Positions 1-9,411 of a stretch of DNA of 64,000 bases are shown piece after piece. Source of the stretch: Pseudomonas versuta (GTDB lineage Bacteria > Pseudomonadota > Gammaproteobacteria > Pseudomonadales > Pseudomonadaceae). Made by a program: the position numbers and the translations under genes. The stretch is from assembly GCF_001294575.1 (NCBI RefSeq), contig NZ_CP012676.1, positions 2,108,001-2,172,000 of the forward strand, read 5' to 3'. Under the pieces are notes generated by a model. The model had not been told where the DNA came from, searched no databases, and was given only the letters and a program-made list of their open reading frames with translations. Numbering within the stretch: position 1 is the stretch's first letter; every line of letters begins with the position of its first letter.

Positions 1-1210
1 CACCGCTGTCGCGAAAAGTGTCATTGCCGTCGCGACCTTCAAGGAAGTCATTGCCGCGCCCGCCCTGGATCAAGTCGTTACCGTCACTGCCGATGATCAA
101 GGTGCTGCCGGTATGTTTTTCTGCGTTGCGATTCAAGTCCTGGACCCAGGTATTTTCCCGCGCCGGGTTGGACAAGTTGGCCACCACGATGGTCGAGTCC
201 TTGTGCGTCAGGTCATAGAAGGCCGAATCAACAATCCGGTTCATCCCGCTTTCGTAGCCGCTGGGCAGGTGGGTGACCCAGGTCGAGACATTGGCAATCG
301 AAAAGGGCATCAGGTTCCACGCCGTGGAGGCGTAGTGATCGTTGAAGCTCACAATATTGTTGGTGGCAGACGGTTGATGGGCGTCATGCACACCCAGGGA
401 CGACAGGCTGAAGTCCGAGCCGTTGAGGGCCCGGAACACCGGATCGTTCTCATAGCCGATATTCAGCACATTGGCGGTGGTTTCACTTTGCGTCGGCGAT
501 GCAAACGCGATGTAGCGGGCGTCACGATAAAACCCTGACCAGTGATCACCGCTCAAGTCAGCCAGGCTATTGACGGCGAGCCCGCCCAGACTATGGCCGC
601 TGACCAGTACATCCTTGCCTGCCAGGCCCTGGCCGGCGGCAAACGCCGCGACTTTGCCCAACAGCACATCAAAGGCATTGCCAGTGTAATTTTTGGCGTA
701 ATCGGCAGGCCCGATGGCGGCCAGCAAATCACTGATGGCATCGCCGATGGAGTCAGTGATCAAGGACTCCCGTGGCCCGCTGGTGCCACGAAAGCCGATG
801 CCGATGGCGGTCAGTTGGCCATCCGGGTTGTATTTGCCGAGGATCTCTACTTGGGCGCTCTCATAGCCCGGTTTTTCGCCGAAAAATGTTCCGCGCTGAT
901 CGACCTTGCCTGCATAACCCAGCTGCTGCGCACTGATGGGGCTCCAGCCGGCTTTTTCCACCGCTTCCCGGGCCAGTTTTTCCGAGTCCGGGTTCCACGG
1001 GATGCCCGGCACCACCCCCTGAGAGTCGACGCCTCCAAGCACGGCCTTGACCAGAGTGGCGGGCAAACCGGTACCCATGCCATTTTTCTGGTAGCCAACG
1101 TCAAAGCCGTTATCCAGGTTGTGGTAGCTATAAAGCGTGATGGCCAAAGCATCTTTAAACAGTGCCGCAGAAACGTTTGACCCTACTTCCTTGTAGTCAA
1201 AAACCGCCAT
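1..1210 (-). CDS. lipA: Secreted family I.3 triacylglycerol lipase, partial (3' end outside window)
   Basis: Extracellular thermostable-type lipase (TliA/LipA2 family) that hydrolyses triglycerides and is exported by the AprDEF type I machine encoded just upstream. The reading frame opens with ATG at 1210 behind an AGGAGAG ribosome site, and 403 residues lie in the window. The lipase box VSGHSLGG places the nucleophile at Ser207, the position expected for TliA. RTX nonapeptides (GGRGNDFLEGRDGNDTF) sit close to the left edge. By comparison with 476-residue TliA about 70 residues, including the uncleaved C-terminal secretion signal, are missing. The start is 16 bases after the aprF stop, so it is the last known gene of the apr operon; the prtA/prtB autotransporter genes found between aprF and lipA in some fluorescent pseudomonads are absent. 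Confidence 0.93.
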   Translation of the reverse strand, partial: MAVFDYKEVGSNVSAALFKDALAITLYSYHNLDNGFDVGYQKNGMGTGLPATLVKAVLGGVDSQGVVPGIPWNPDSEKLAREAVEKAGWSPISAQQLGYAGKVDQRGTFFGEKPGYESAQVEILGKYNPDGQLTAIGIGFRGTSGPRESLITDSIGDAISDLLAAIGPADYAKNYTGNAFDVLLGKVAAFAAGQGLAGKDVLVSGHSLGGLAVNSLADLSGDHWSGFYRDARYIAFASPTQSETTANVLNIGYENDPVFRALNGSDFSLSSLGVHDAHQPSATNNIVSFNDHYASTAWNLMPFSIANVSTWVTHLPSGYESGMNRIVDSAFYDLTHKDSTIVVANLSNPARENTWVQDLNRNAEKHTGSTLIIGSDGNDLIQGGRGNDFLEGRDGNDTFRDSG

Positions 1211-1226
1211 GGTTTTACTCTCCTCG

Positions 1227-2588
1227 TTAATAAAACGGGCGCACAAAGGCCTCATCGACCCGTGCCAGATCCTGCTCACCCAGGGTGCCGGCGTAAAAGT
1301 GCAACCGGGTCCACGCCAACAAATAGTCGTAGCGGGTTCGCGCCAGATCGCGGCGCGTGGTGTAAAGCTGTTGCTCGGCGTTCAAGGCATCGAGATTGAC
1401 CCGTTCGCCCCCCAAAATGCTTTGCCGGGTCGAGACCACCAGCGCTTGTGCCGAGATCAGGGCTTTTTGATAAGCACGCAACTTGTTCACCCCCGACAGA
1501 CAGGCGTTGAACTGGCGCCTCAGCTCGATCAGGGTTTCCCGGGTTTTACCTTCGAGTTCGTATTCGACCCGGGCCAGATTGCTCCCCGCCTGACGCACCG
1601 AAGCCGACACCCCGCCCCCGGCGTACAGCGCCAGGCTGACTTCAATGCCGATGGTGTTGGTGTCATAGCGCTGGTTGTAGGTGTTGCCGCTGTCGGACTC
1701 CATCTTGCGTACGCTGGCATAGGCATTGAGCTTGGGCATATGGCCAGCACGGTTGCGCTCGACCTCATAGCGCGCCACCTCCAGTGCCTCGCGTTGCGAT
1801 GCCAGTTCCGGGTTATTGGCCAGGGCCATGGCATGCCAGGTCGAAAAGTTGGCCGGTTCCAGCGGTAACGAGTTGAAGTCCGCAGCCAACGGTTGCAACT
1901 GCTCGATGCTCACCGACGCATTTCCCGTCAACGCCCCCAGCTCGCGCAAGGCGGCATCTTGCTCATCGATGGCCTGGATCTCTTCGGCGGTAGCCAATTC
2001 GTAGCGCGACTCGGCTTCCAGGATGTCGGTGCGAGTGCCCTCGCCCTGACGAAACAGATGCTCGTTCTGCCGGAACTGCTGTTCGTAGGCTTTTTTCTTG
2101 GCCCGGGCGATATCGATCTGATCCTGAGCGAACAGAGCCTGGGTGTAGTGAGTCAACACACGCACCAGCAGCTCCTGACTCTTGCTGCGAAAAGTCTCAT
2201 CGGCAAACAGTGCCTGAGCCACGCCTTTGCGGTAATTGGCATACGCCTCGTAGTCGATCAGCGGCTGCTGCACCATAAAGGTCGAGCCATAGCTGTTGTA
2301 ATTACGGTCTTCATGACTGTTGCCACGGTCGTTCAAATAGGTGGCCTGGGAGTTGTTACGCCCTTTGTTGTAGCTATACGACAACTTGGGCAGCAGGCCG
2401 GCGCGGCCAATGATGCGGCTTTCCAGCCCCGCGTCGCGCTCTTTCATGGCCCCGAGAAAGGTCGGATCATTGCGCAGTGCCTCTTCGTACACCTGAAACG
2501 GTCCCATCGCCTGTGCACTGGCACACAGGCCTAACCACAGCGCAGCCACCAGGCCCGATTTAAAAGCGGTTTTCATAGGTCGCAGCAT
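1227..2588 (-). CDS. aprF: Type I secretion outer-membrane channel, TolC family
   Basis: Outer-membrane trimeric channel of the alkaline protease exporter; with AprD and AprE it forms a Sec-independent path from cytoplasm to medium. The 453-residue product has a signal peptide ending near ASAQA and the two long helical repeats of TolC proteins (first from about residue 30, second from about 235), including a typical YAGG turn at the second beta-segment. It starts two bases after aprE ends. The chosen ATG has GAG seven bases upstream; a second ATG four codons in is also possible. Length is usual for PrtF/AprF. Confidence 0.93.
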   Translation of the reverse strand: MLRPMKTAFKSGLVAALWLGLCASAQAMGPFQVYEEALRNDPTFLGAMKERDAGLESRIIGRAGLLPKLSYSYNKGRNNSQATYLNDRGNSHEDRNYNSYGSTFMVQQPLIDYEAYANYRKGVAQALFADETFRSKSQELLVRVLTHYTQALFAQDQIDIARAKKKAYEQQFRQNEHLFRQGEGTRTDILEAESRYELATAEEIQAIDEQDAALRELGALTGNASVSIEQLQPLAADFNSLPLEPANFSTWHAMALANNPELASQREALEVARYEVERNRAGHMPKLNAYASVRKMESDSGNTYNQRYDTNTIGIEVSLALYAGGGVSASVRQAGSNLARVEYELEGKTRETLIELRRQFNACLSGVNKLRAYQKALISAQALVVSTRQSILGGERVNLDALNAEQQLYTTRRDLARTRYDYLLAWTRLHFYAGTLGEQDLARVDEAFVRPFY

Positions 2589-2589
2589 C

Positions 2590-3912
2590 CTAGCGCTCAG
2601 TCAACGCAGAACCTGCGCGATCCAACAACGGTTTAAACAGGTAGTTGAGCAGCGAGCGTTCGCCGGTACGCACAAACATCTCGGCCGGCATCCCGGGCTT
2701 GATCACCAGCCCGTTGAGTTTTTCCAGTGCCTGCTCACTGACCGTACTGCGCAGCACGTAGTACGGCATGCCGGTTTTCTCATCGAGCATCTGGTCGGCT
2801 GACACCAGACTCACTTCGCCCGATACCCGCGGCGTACTGCTCTGATTGAAGGCCGTAAACAAAATGTCCACCGTCAGCGCGCTGCCCACCCGGTCCACCA
2901 GATTGACCGGCAGCCGCCCTTCCACCTCGAGCCTGGCGTCCTGGGGCACAATCTCCAGCAGGGTTTCCCCTGCGCGCACCACCGCGCCCTCGGTGTGCAC
3001 CCCCAGGTTGACTGCGATGCCCTCTGCCGGTGCACTGATGTCACTGTGTTGCAGATCAAAACTGGCCGACGCCAGTTGCTGTTCCAGGGTCAGGCTTTTG
3101 AGCCGGGCATCGGCCAACTGGCTGCGGACCTCTTTCTGATATTCATCAATGTGCTGTGCCAGCTTGAGACGCGACTCCAGGATGCCCTGCTCGATGCGCC
3201 CGCTTTCACCCGTGTTCTGCGCCAGATCCTGCTGAATCTGCGACAGCTGGCGTTCGTATTCCATCAAGCGGTTGCGCGGGATGTAGCCGTTTTCAGCCAG
3301 CGGTCGCAGATTGCTTAACTGCTGACGCAAAGAGTCGGCCTGGGCCAATTGATCTCCCCGTGCCCGGCGCATGCCCGACAGCTGCTGTGTAGCGCCTTCA
3401 ATGCTGGCCTTGAGCCCGGCCTGCTCCCGGGCGAACGCTTCACGGCGGCTGCTGAACAACTGTTGTTGCCCCTCAAGCACCAGGGCCAGCCGCGGGTCGG
3501 GGTCGCTACTCAACTCGGGGGCGAAGCTCACCCGCTGCAAGTTGTCACGCTCGCTTTGCCAGCGGGCCATGCTGGCCAGGGCCATGCGGTATTGCGCACG
3601 CAGCGACTGCACATCAGCCTCCACCTGGGTGGGGTCCAGCCGGAACAACACCTGCCCCTGCTGCACCGCTTGCCCTTCACGGACCAGGATCTGGTTGACC
3701 ACCCCTGCCCCCAATGACTGCACGGCCTTGCGCTTGCCCGACACCACCACCGTGCCTTGCACGGGTATGCCCTCATCCAGCGGCGCGAGGCTGGCCCACA
3801 GAAAGAAGCTGCCCGCACCGACGATGGTCAGGACCCAGCCCACACGTACGTAAAAGCCTGCACCCCGTGCTGGCTGACGGTTATCACTCATGATCGGAGC
3901 GTCCTTGCTCAT
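2590..3912 (-). CDS. aprE: Type I secretion membrane fusion protein (HlyD family)
   Basis: Periplasmic adaptor that bridges the AprD ATPase and the AprF channel. The 440-residue protein has a short cytoplasmic N-terminus, one membrane segment at about residues 25-45 (VGWVLTIVGAGSFFLWASL), a lipoyl-like half-motif, a long coiled coil (about residues 95-280) and a beta-barrel C-terminal region with the HlyD signature. Its ATG overlaps the aprD stop as ATGA, which supports translational coupling and this start; a second Met lies seven codons in. Length is normal for PrtE/AprE. Confidence 0.93.
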   Translation of the reverse strand: MSKDAPIMSDNRQPARGAGFYVRVGWVLTIVGAGSFFLWASLAPLDEGIPVQGTVVVSGKRKAVQSLGAGVVNQILVREGQAVQQGQVLFRLDPTQVEADVQSLRAQYRMALASMARWQSERDNLQRVSFAPELSSDPDPRLALVLEGQQQLFSSRREAFAREQAGLKASIEGATQQLSGMRRARGDQLAQADSLRQQLSNLRPLAENGYIPRNRLMEYERQLSQIQQDLAQNTGESGRIEQGILESRLKLAQHIDEYQKEVRSQLADARLKSLTLEQQLASASFDLQHSDISAPAEGIAVNLGVHTEGAVVRAGETLLEIVPQDARLEVEGRLPVNLVDRVGSALTVDILFTAFNQSSTPRVSGEVSLVSADQMLDEKTGMPYYVLRSTVSEQALEKLNGLVIKPGMPAEMFVRTGERSLLNYLFKPLLDRAGSALTER

Positions 3913-5633
3913 GCGCCTGCGCTCTGGCGGTTAATGCTGGTGGGTTTCTGGGCGCCGGACAATGCCTTGAGCACATCGGCAGTCGGCCCGAACGCCTGGG
4001 TCCGGCCCTCATTGAGGACCAGCAATTTGTCGGTCTGGGCCAGCGATGATGAACGATGGGTAACCAGCACCACCGTGCAGCCGTGCGCCTTGAGTTGGGC
4101 GATGGCACTGCTCAGCGCGGCATCGCCGACCGTATCGAGATTGGAGTTGGGCTCGTCCAGCACCACCAGGCAGGGGCTGCCATACAAGGCCCGGGCCAGC
4201 GCTACGCGCTGCTTCTGGCCGCCAGACAAACCACTGCCTTCATCCCCCAGTACCGTGTCGTAACCTTGAGGCAGGCGCAGAATCATCTCGTGAACCCCGG
4301 CCTGACGCGCCGCTTCAACCACTTGCTGCGGATCGGCCTCGCGGAAACGGGCGATGTTCTCGGCAATGCTGCCGCTGAACAGCTCGATGTCCTGGGGCAA
4401 GTAGCCGAGATGGGGCCCGAGCTGGTCGCGATTCCACTGGTGGATATCGGCACCGTCCAGTCGTACGGTGCCGGCCAATGTCGGCCATACCCCCACCAGC
4501 ACCCGGGCCAGCGTCGACTTGCCGGAGCCCGAAGCGCCCAGCACGCCCAGTACCTCGCCGGGGTTGAGGCTGAAACTGACCTGGTGTAAGGTCGCCAGTC
4601 GCTTGCCCGGCGGCGCGGCACTGACCTGCTCGAAGCTCACCAGCCCCTTGGGCGCAGGCAATGCCATGCTGTCTTGCACTGCCGGATGTTCGCCAAGCAG
4701 GCTGTCCAGGCGCTGGTAGGCCAGCCTGGCCGAACTCCATTGCTTCCACACACCGATCAACTGATCGATAGGGCTCAAGACCCGCCCCATCAAGATGGAA
4801 CCGGCGATCATCATGCCGGCACTCATCTGCCCCTGAATCACCAGCAAGGCGCCAAGGCCAAGCACCAGCGATTGCAGGCATAAACGCAAGGTTTTGCTGA
4901 CCGAGCCGATCACGGCGCCGGTGTCGCTGGCCTTGTTCTGCTCGGCCAAAAACCGCGAATGCAGGTTGAACCAGCGCTTGCGCAGCACAGTGAGCATGCC
5001 CATGGCCTGAATGGTCTCGGCGTTGTGCAGGTGGCTGCTGGCCAATTGGCTGGACTGTTGCGAATAGACACTGGCTTGAGCCAGGGATTGGCGGGTCATG
5101 AGTTCGTTGACGCAGGCCAGGCCGATCAACAGCACGGCACCGGCCGTGGCCAGCACACCAAGCCAGATGTTGAACGCATAGATCACACACAGATAAATCG
5201 GAAACCACGGCGCATCGAAGAACGCGAACAGCGCGGGGCCGGTGACAAATTGACGGATCAGGGTCAGATCCCCTAACGCCTGTCCGGCATGGGCCTGACC
5301 GCTGAACAGGTTGCGCTCGAATGCCGCCCGGTACACCTGCTGGTTGAAACGGCGTTCCAGTTGGCTGCCAATGCGGATAACAATAAAACTGCGGACCGTT
5401 TCAAGCATCCCGATAAAGATGAAAAAACCGACAACCATTAATGACAACATGGCCAGCGTCGTGGTGTTTTGCGACGACAAAACCCGGTCATACACTTGCA
5501 GCATGTAAATGGATGGCACCAGCATCAATAGATTGATCAAGGCGGTGAAACAGCCGACGCTGATCAAAATACTTTTATAATCACCCAGCGCATTTATTAA
5601 CGGCGCGACAGGCGTGTTTTTCAGCCGCTTCAT
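3909..5633 (-). CDS. aprD: Type I secretion ABC transporter ATPase/permease
   Basis: Inner-membrane ABC exporter that recognises the C-terminal signals of AprA and the lipase and drives their secretion. Residues 1 to about 300 form the membrane domain with hydrophobic segments near 25-45, 60-80, 140-175 and 255-285. The ATPase domain shows Walker A GASGSGKST (366-374), signature LSGGQ (469-473) and Walker B LVVLDEP (489-495). There is no N-terminal C39 peptidase domain, as expected for the PrtD class. It follows inh after a gap of 120 bases and overlaps aprE by four bases. Confidence 0.95.
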   Translation of the reverse strand: MKRLKNTPVAPLINALGDYKSILISVGCFTALINLLMLVPSIYMLQVYDRVLSSQNTTTLAMLSLMVVGFFIFIGMLETVRSFIVIRIGSQLERRFNQQVYRAAFERNLFSGQAHAGQALGDLTLIRQFVTGPALFAFFDAPWFPIYLCVIYAFNIWLGVLATAGAVLLIGLACVNELMTRQSLAQASVYSQQSSQLASSHLHNAETIQAMGMLTVLRKRWFNLHSRFLAEQNKASDTGAVIGSVSKTLRLCLQSLVLGLGALLVIQGQMSAGMMIAGSILMGRVLSPIDQLIGVWKQWSSARLAYQRLDSLLGEHPAVQDSMALPAPKGLVSFEQVSAAPPGKRLATLHQVSFSLNPGEVLGVLGASGSGKSTLARVLVGVWPTLAGTVRLDGADIHQWNRDQLGPHLGYLPQDIELFSGSIAENIARFREADPQQVVEAARQAGVHEMILRLPQGYDTVLGDEGSGLSGGQKQRVALARALYGSPCLVVLDEPNSNLDTVGDAALSSAIAQLKAHGCTVVLVTHRSSSLAQTDKLLVLNEGRTQAFGPTADVLKALSGAQKPTSINRQSAGA

Positions 5634-5753
5634 GCATCTTCCTTGATGAATAAATCAGGGTTACGCAAACACGCAAGCTGATACGCAGATTAATCAGGCA
5701 ACTGATATGTCCGCGTAGCACTTTACGGTTTCAAGTAAACTTTTATTTCATGA

Positions 5754-6146
5754 CTATTTATGCAGCCGTTCCATCACCAGGACTTTGTCACCCCCCAGTT
5801 GCGCTTCATAAAGACCGGGCTCAATACGGTTCATATGCACAAGGTCCGTGCCGTCCTTGCCCATCAGAAACATCCCGTCCGGAGTCGGCGACCAGCTCAC
5901 GGGCGCCTCCCCGAGCCAGGCCTCAAGGCATTTCACTTCAGGGCTGAAGGTTTTGTCGGCAACCAGCTCAACCCGGCAGCTGCGGGTGGTGTCTTCCTGA
6001 GGGTAAAACGTCCAGCCACCTGCCAGTTGCGCGGGGCTCAGTAACAATAAGGAATTGGCCATGGCGTTCTCTATGGTGAAAGTCAGCAATGCGGCAACAC
6101 AGCCCATCGCCCTGAAAAATCCGAATGCTCTACGCGTTTTGTTCAT
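5754..6146 (-). CDS. aprI: Periplasmic alkaline metalloprotease inhibitor (Inh/AprI)
   Basis: Small periplasmic inhibitor that binds the active site of AprA-type serralysins and protects the cell from its own protease. The 130-residue product has an N-terminal signal peptide (RRAFGFFRAMGCVAALLTF region, ending near ENAMA), then the Inh core with LLLSPAQLAGGWTFYP and two cysteines (SCR and KCL) able to form the conserved disulphide. It lies 57 bases after aprA and before the exporter genes, the standard order. Confidence 0.92.
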   Translation of the reverse strand: MNKTRRAFGFFRAMGCVAALLTFTIENAMANSLLLLSPAQLAGGWTFYPQEDTTRSCRVELVADKTFSPEVKCLEAWLGEAPVSWSPTPDGMFLMGKDGTDLVHMNRIEPGLYEAQLGGDKVLVMERLHK

Positions 6147-6203
6147 AGCGCTGCGACTCCAGGCAAAAGGCAGCGCTTGCGCGCTGCCCGTCCAGCAGCA
6201 GAC

Positions 6204-7646
6204 TTAAGCGACGATGTCGTAAGTTGCCATTTGGCCCACGGTGTTCACCAGGAAATCGGCCACAGCGTGACCGCTGAAGTCGACGGCAAAGTGCCCCATA
6301 TTGCTGGCCTGGTCGTAGCTGACGATCGCCTCCCCGGCATGGCCGGTGAAGGCATCGACAAAGTTCAGGCCGGCAAGACTGCTGATGGCCGAAACGTCTA
6401 TTTTGTCGATGCCGGACTGGAAGTCCATGATGGTATCGGCTGCCTGCGGCGCGGAATCTGACACCGCACCGAACACAAACACATCGGCTCCTGTCCCGCC
6501 CCACAACGTATCAGCACCACCGGCGCCGTAGATGATGTCATTACCAGCACCGCCCTTGAGCACGTTATCGGCGCTGTTGCCGATCAACAGGTCGTTGCCC
6601 GCGCCGCCGATCGCGTTTTCGATGGTTACGCCCTGGGCAATCGAAACGTTACCGGTCATGCCTGCGACATCGGAAAACGACCCGGCTGTCAGGTTGATCT
6701 TCTGGTTCTGGTTGAAGCCCGAGAAGTCCAGGGTGTCATTGCCGCCGCCGTCCCACACCGAGAAAATCACCTTGGAACTGGCCGAGGTGGCGCTGTAGAA
6801 ATCACGGTCTGCCGTGGAGTTGAAACCGTAAACGGTATCCTCGGCACGGGTTTGCATATTGGCGCCGTAAAGCTTCTGGATGGCCGCAATATCATCGAGT
6901 TGCGGAGCTGATGCGTAAGCACCTTCACCGCTGTTGGTGAAGTGTTGGCCGGTGTTGCTTTCACTCCAGTAGCTCATCACGCTGTAGGCACGGGTGTCTT
7001 CGCCATAGACCGCATCGCGATAGGTGGGGTTGCCATTACCCGCGTTGTAGTCACCCGGGTGCGACAGGCCCAGGGTGTGCCCGATTTCATGGGTCAGGGT
7101 CTGACGGCCGTAGTTGCCCTCGCCCGGGGTCTTGTTGACCGCATAGTCCTTGTTGATCAGATACCACGACTCGCCTTTGCGGGCGCTGTCTGGCAGGTAG
7201 GCAAAGGCCGCGCCGCCATTGCTGGCACTGAAATTGGCAAAGGTCATATGACCGTCATCGCCACGGGCCGCCGGCCCTTCTGTGAAGGTCACTTTGGCCA
7301 CGTCGGCCCAAGACTCCAGGGACAACTTGGCCTGCTCCTTTTGCAGCGACGAGAACTGGCTGAAGGTGCCCAGACCACGGGTGGCATAGCCCACGGGCGC
7401 CGCTGTGAGGAAGGTGTAGGTGAGGTTGATCACACCGTCGCCGTTAAGGTCATGCCAGCTGGCACCCGAACGGGTCAGTTGATCCGCCACCTGATCGGTG
7501 GTCAACGAAGGCTTGCCATTGACCAGATGATCGCCGCGATCATAAAAGTGAATGAAATTATCAATCTGGGTAAAAGCGGAACTGCTGCTGGTTGCAGCCA
7601 GGTTCTGACCGACAGACAGCACTGCTTTCTCTTTAAGTTTCGACAT
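6204..7646 (-). CDS. aprA: Serralysin-type alkaline metalloprotease (AprA/AprX)
   Basis: Secreted zinc endopeptidase of the M10B family, important in milk and meat spoilage by pseudomonads. The 480-residue protein has a short propeptide, zinc motif [11 protein letters not shown] (ligands His186, His190, His196), and the Met-turn SVMSYW near residue 224. The C-terminal half carries RTX calcium-binding repeats ([28 protein letters not shown]) and ends in the hydrophobic export tail DIVA. No Sec signal peptide is present, as expected for type I secretion. ATG 7646 has AAGGAAG nine bases upstream. First gene of the apr-lip operon. Confidence 0.96.
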   Translation of the reverse strand: MSKLKEKAVLSVGQNLAATSSSSAFTQIDNFIHFYDRGDHLVNGKPSLTTDQVADQLTRSGASWHDLNGDGVINLTYTFLTAAPVGYATRGLGTFSQFSSLQKEQAKLSLESWADVAKVTFTEGPAARGDDGHMTFANFSASNGGAAFAYLPDSARKGESWYLINKDYAVNKTPGEGNYGRQTLTHEIGHTLGLSHPGDYNAGNGNPTYRDAVYGEDTRAYSVMSYWSESNTGQHFTNSGEGAYASAPQLDDIAAIQKLYGANMQTRAEDTVYGFNSTADRDFYSATSASSKVIFSVWDGGGNDTLDFSGFNQNQKINLTAGSFSDVAGMTGNVSIAQGVTIENAIGGAGNDLLIGNSADNVLKGGAGNDIIYGAGGADTLWGGTGADVFVFGAVSDSAPQAADTIMDFQSGIDKIDVSAISSLAGLNFVDAFTGHAGEAIVSYDQASNMGHFAVDFSGHAVADFLVNTVGQMATYDIVA

Positions 7647-8236
7647 GTAAACACTTCCTTGTTTAACAGTAGAAAATTTTGACAGACCACGACGACCCCA
7701 TGGCGAGATCGTCCTGTCACTCGCCGTTTATGGCCGGCCGAAACTGCCACAAAGCTAAATATTTAGTCCAGCATTATTTTGGCGTAAAACTATTAAACCC
7801 GGATAAACAACAGCAAACATTGAAGGCGCGGGTCACTCTTTTTTTCAACCGTTAACCATTAAACTCATCATATTAAACTCAGGAATAACAACACCGACTT
7901 TACGGGTAATGGCCTTTTGCAATATGACTGAGCGGTCACAACTTTTTTTGTTTAAATAAACGTGTCGCCTACTCGTCTTTATATATCGTTTTTAATTAAC
8001 TAAAATTACGCCGCCCTCTGCCCTCTGTAGGAGCGAGCTTGCTCGCGAGCTCTTCATTGCTACGTTGAAAAGCTCGCGAACAAGCTCGCTCCTACAGCAG
8101 GCCCCCCACAATCACCAGCGCGATCCTCCAAGGACCGCGCGTCGCCCGTATCGCGAGGCTAGCTCGCTCCTCCCCCCTCCCCGGAGCACTGAAATTACAA
8201 ACGGCACTTGACTCGAACCGGTGATTTGAGTTTTCC
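7647..8236. promoter_or_regulatory. Long AT-rich leader/promoter region of aprA, with REPs
   Basis: About 590 bases between the divergent aprA and ptxS genes with no convincing gene. The part next to aprA (about 7750-8010) is markedly AT-rich with runs such as TTAAACTCATCATATTAAAC, as expected for a regulated promoter; individual -35/-10 boxes and binding sites could not be assigned. The distal part holds a REPIN and a REP fragment. Confidence 0.4.
8025..8097. repeat. REPIN (paired inverted REP palindromes)
   Basis: CTGTAGGAGCGAGCTTGCTC and its inverse face each other across a short spacer: the two-REP unit of fluorescent pseudomonads, normally moved by a RAYT transposase in trans. A REP remnant (TCGCGAGGCTAGCTCGCTCC) follows at 8151-8170. 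No RAYT gene is in the window. Confidence 0.9.
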
Positions 8237-8250
8237 TGAAACCGGTTTCA
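8237..8250. promoter_or_regulatory. PtxS operator of ptxS
   Basis: Perfect 14-base palindrome TGAAACCGGTTTCA, identical to the PtxS operator known from P. putida and P. aeruginosa. It lies 51 bases before the ptxS start, fitting autorepression relieved by 2-ketogluconate. A half site GGTTTCA recurs at 8291-8297. Confidence 0.92.
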
Positions 8251-8301
8251 GCGCCCTAACGCGAAATCGCCTGCGATAACTCAAATAAAAGGTTTCAGGC
8301 C

Positions 8302-9327
8302 GTGAACAGCTTTTCTGCCGCCCAGCGCACCCGCGTGACCATGCTTGATGTTGCCCGACTTGCCGGTGTATCCAAGGCCAGCGTGTCGCGCTTTATCGGC
8401 GAAGACCGCGCCCTGCTATCTGATGCCATCAGCCAGCGCATCGAGCAAGCAATCAACGAGCTGGGCTATCGGCCCAATCAAATGGCCCGCGGCCTCAAGC
8501 GCGGCCGTACCCGGCTGATCGGCATGCTGGTGGCCGATATCCGCAACCCCTACTCGATTGCAGTGATGCATGGCGTAGAAACCGCCTGCCGGCAGCACGG
8601 TTACAACCTGGTGGTGTGCAACACCGACCGCAACAATGAACAAGAGCGCCAGCACCTCGCCGCTCTGCGCTCCTACAATATCGAAGGCCTGATTCTTAAC
8701 ACCCTGGGCCACGATCCTGATGCCCTGCAAGAGCTGCATCAGGAGATGCCCATCGTTCTGATCGACCGCAAGGTCGAGCAACTGCACACCGATCTGGTCG
8801 GCCTCGATAACCCGCATGCCGTACGCATGGCCCTAGAACACCTTGAACAGCAGGGTTACCGCGATCTGTTGCTGGTCAGCGAGCCTGTCGATGGCACCAG
8901 TTCACGGGTCGAGCGCATTCACAGTTTTACCTCGCAACTGAGCACACACCCGGCCCTGCACGGCACAGTGGTGCAAACCGGCACGCAACTGCGCGCCGAC
9001 ATCCAGTCCTTCCTGCAGACCCCCGGTAACGGCCCTAAGGCAGTGTTCTGCGCCAACGGCGTTGCTGCGCTGGCCTGTACCCACGTCTTGCGCGAGCTCA
9101 ATTGCCATTTGTTTGAGGATGTCGGCCTGATAGCCCTGGATGATCTGGAATGGTTCCCCCTGGTCGGCAGCGGCATCACTGCCCTCGCCCAGCCCACCCA
9201 ACAGATTGGCGCCAGTGCCTTTGACTGCCTGCTCAAACGCCTGAAGGGCGACAAGGCTCCCGCCCGGCACCTGGATTTCGCCGCCCGGTTAATCGTGCGC
9301 GGTTCCACTCAACGGCCTGCTACCTGA
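8302..9327 (+). CDS. ptxS: LacI-family repressor of 2-ketogluconate use
   Basis: Repressor of the kgu operon and of its own gene; the known PtxS effector is 2-ketogluconate. The 341-residue protein has an N-terminal LacI helix-turn-helix (TMLDVARLAGVSKASVSRF, about residues 13-31), the hinge (NQMARGLKRGRTRLIGMLV) and a periplasmic-binding-like core with the conserved IALDDLEW segment near residue 285. The reading frame opens with GTG at 8302 after AAAGG; an ATG at 8341 would remove residues before the HTH and is less likely. Flanking perfect PtxS operators and the downstream kgu genes fix its identity. Confidence 0.93.
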   Translation: MNSFSAAQRTRVTMLDVARLAGVSKASVSRFIGEDRALLSDAISQRIEQAINELGYRPNQMARGLKRGRTRLIGMLVADIRNPYSIAVMHGVETACRQHGYNLVVCNTDRNNEQERQHLAALRSYNIEGLILNTLGHDPDALQELHQEMPIVLIDRKVEQLHTDLVGLDNPHAVRMALEHLEQQGYRDLLLVSEPVDGTSSRVERIHSFTSQLSTHPALHGTVVQTGTQLRADIQSFLQTPGNGPKAVFCANGVAALACTHVLRELNCHLFEDVGLIALDDLEWFPLVGSGITALAQPTQQIGASAFDCLLKRLKGDKAPARHLDFAARLIVRGSTQRPAT

Positions 9328-9384
9328 CGTTCTTTGGCCGCTGGTTGTTTGATCCGACCTGCGGCACTTTCCCCAACAATAAAA

Positions 9385-9398
9385 TGAAACCGGTTTCA
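9385..9398. promoter_or_regulatory. PtxS operator of the kgu operon
   Basis: A second perfect TGAAACCGGTTTCA palindrome, ending 13 bases before the kguE ATG. Its position at the promoter of kguE implies direct repression of kguEKTD by PtxS. Confidence 0.92.
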
Positions 9399-9411
9399 GA
9401 GATTAATCACC

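Noticed and set aside
1196..1210. Possible frameshift near the start of lipA in the A/T run
   Set aside because: The run has five A and the frame from ATG 1210 joins cleanly to the conserved VSGHSLGG, so the start is intact.
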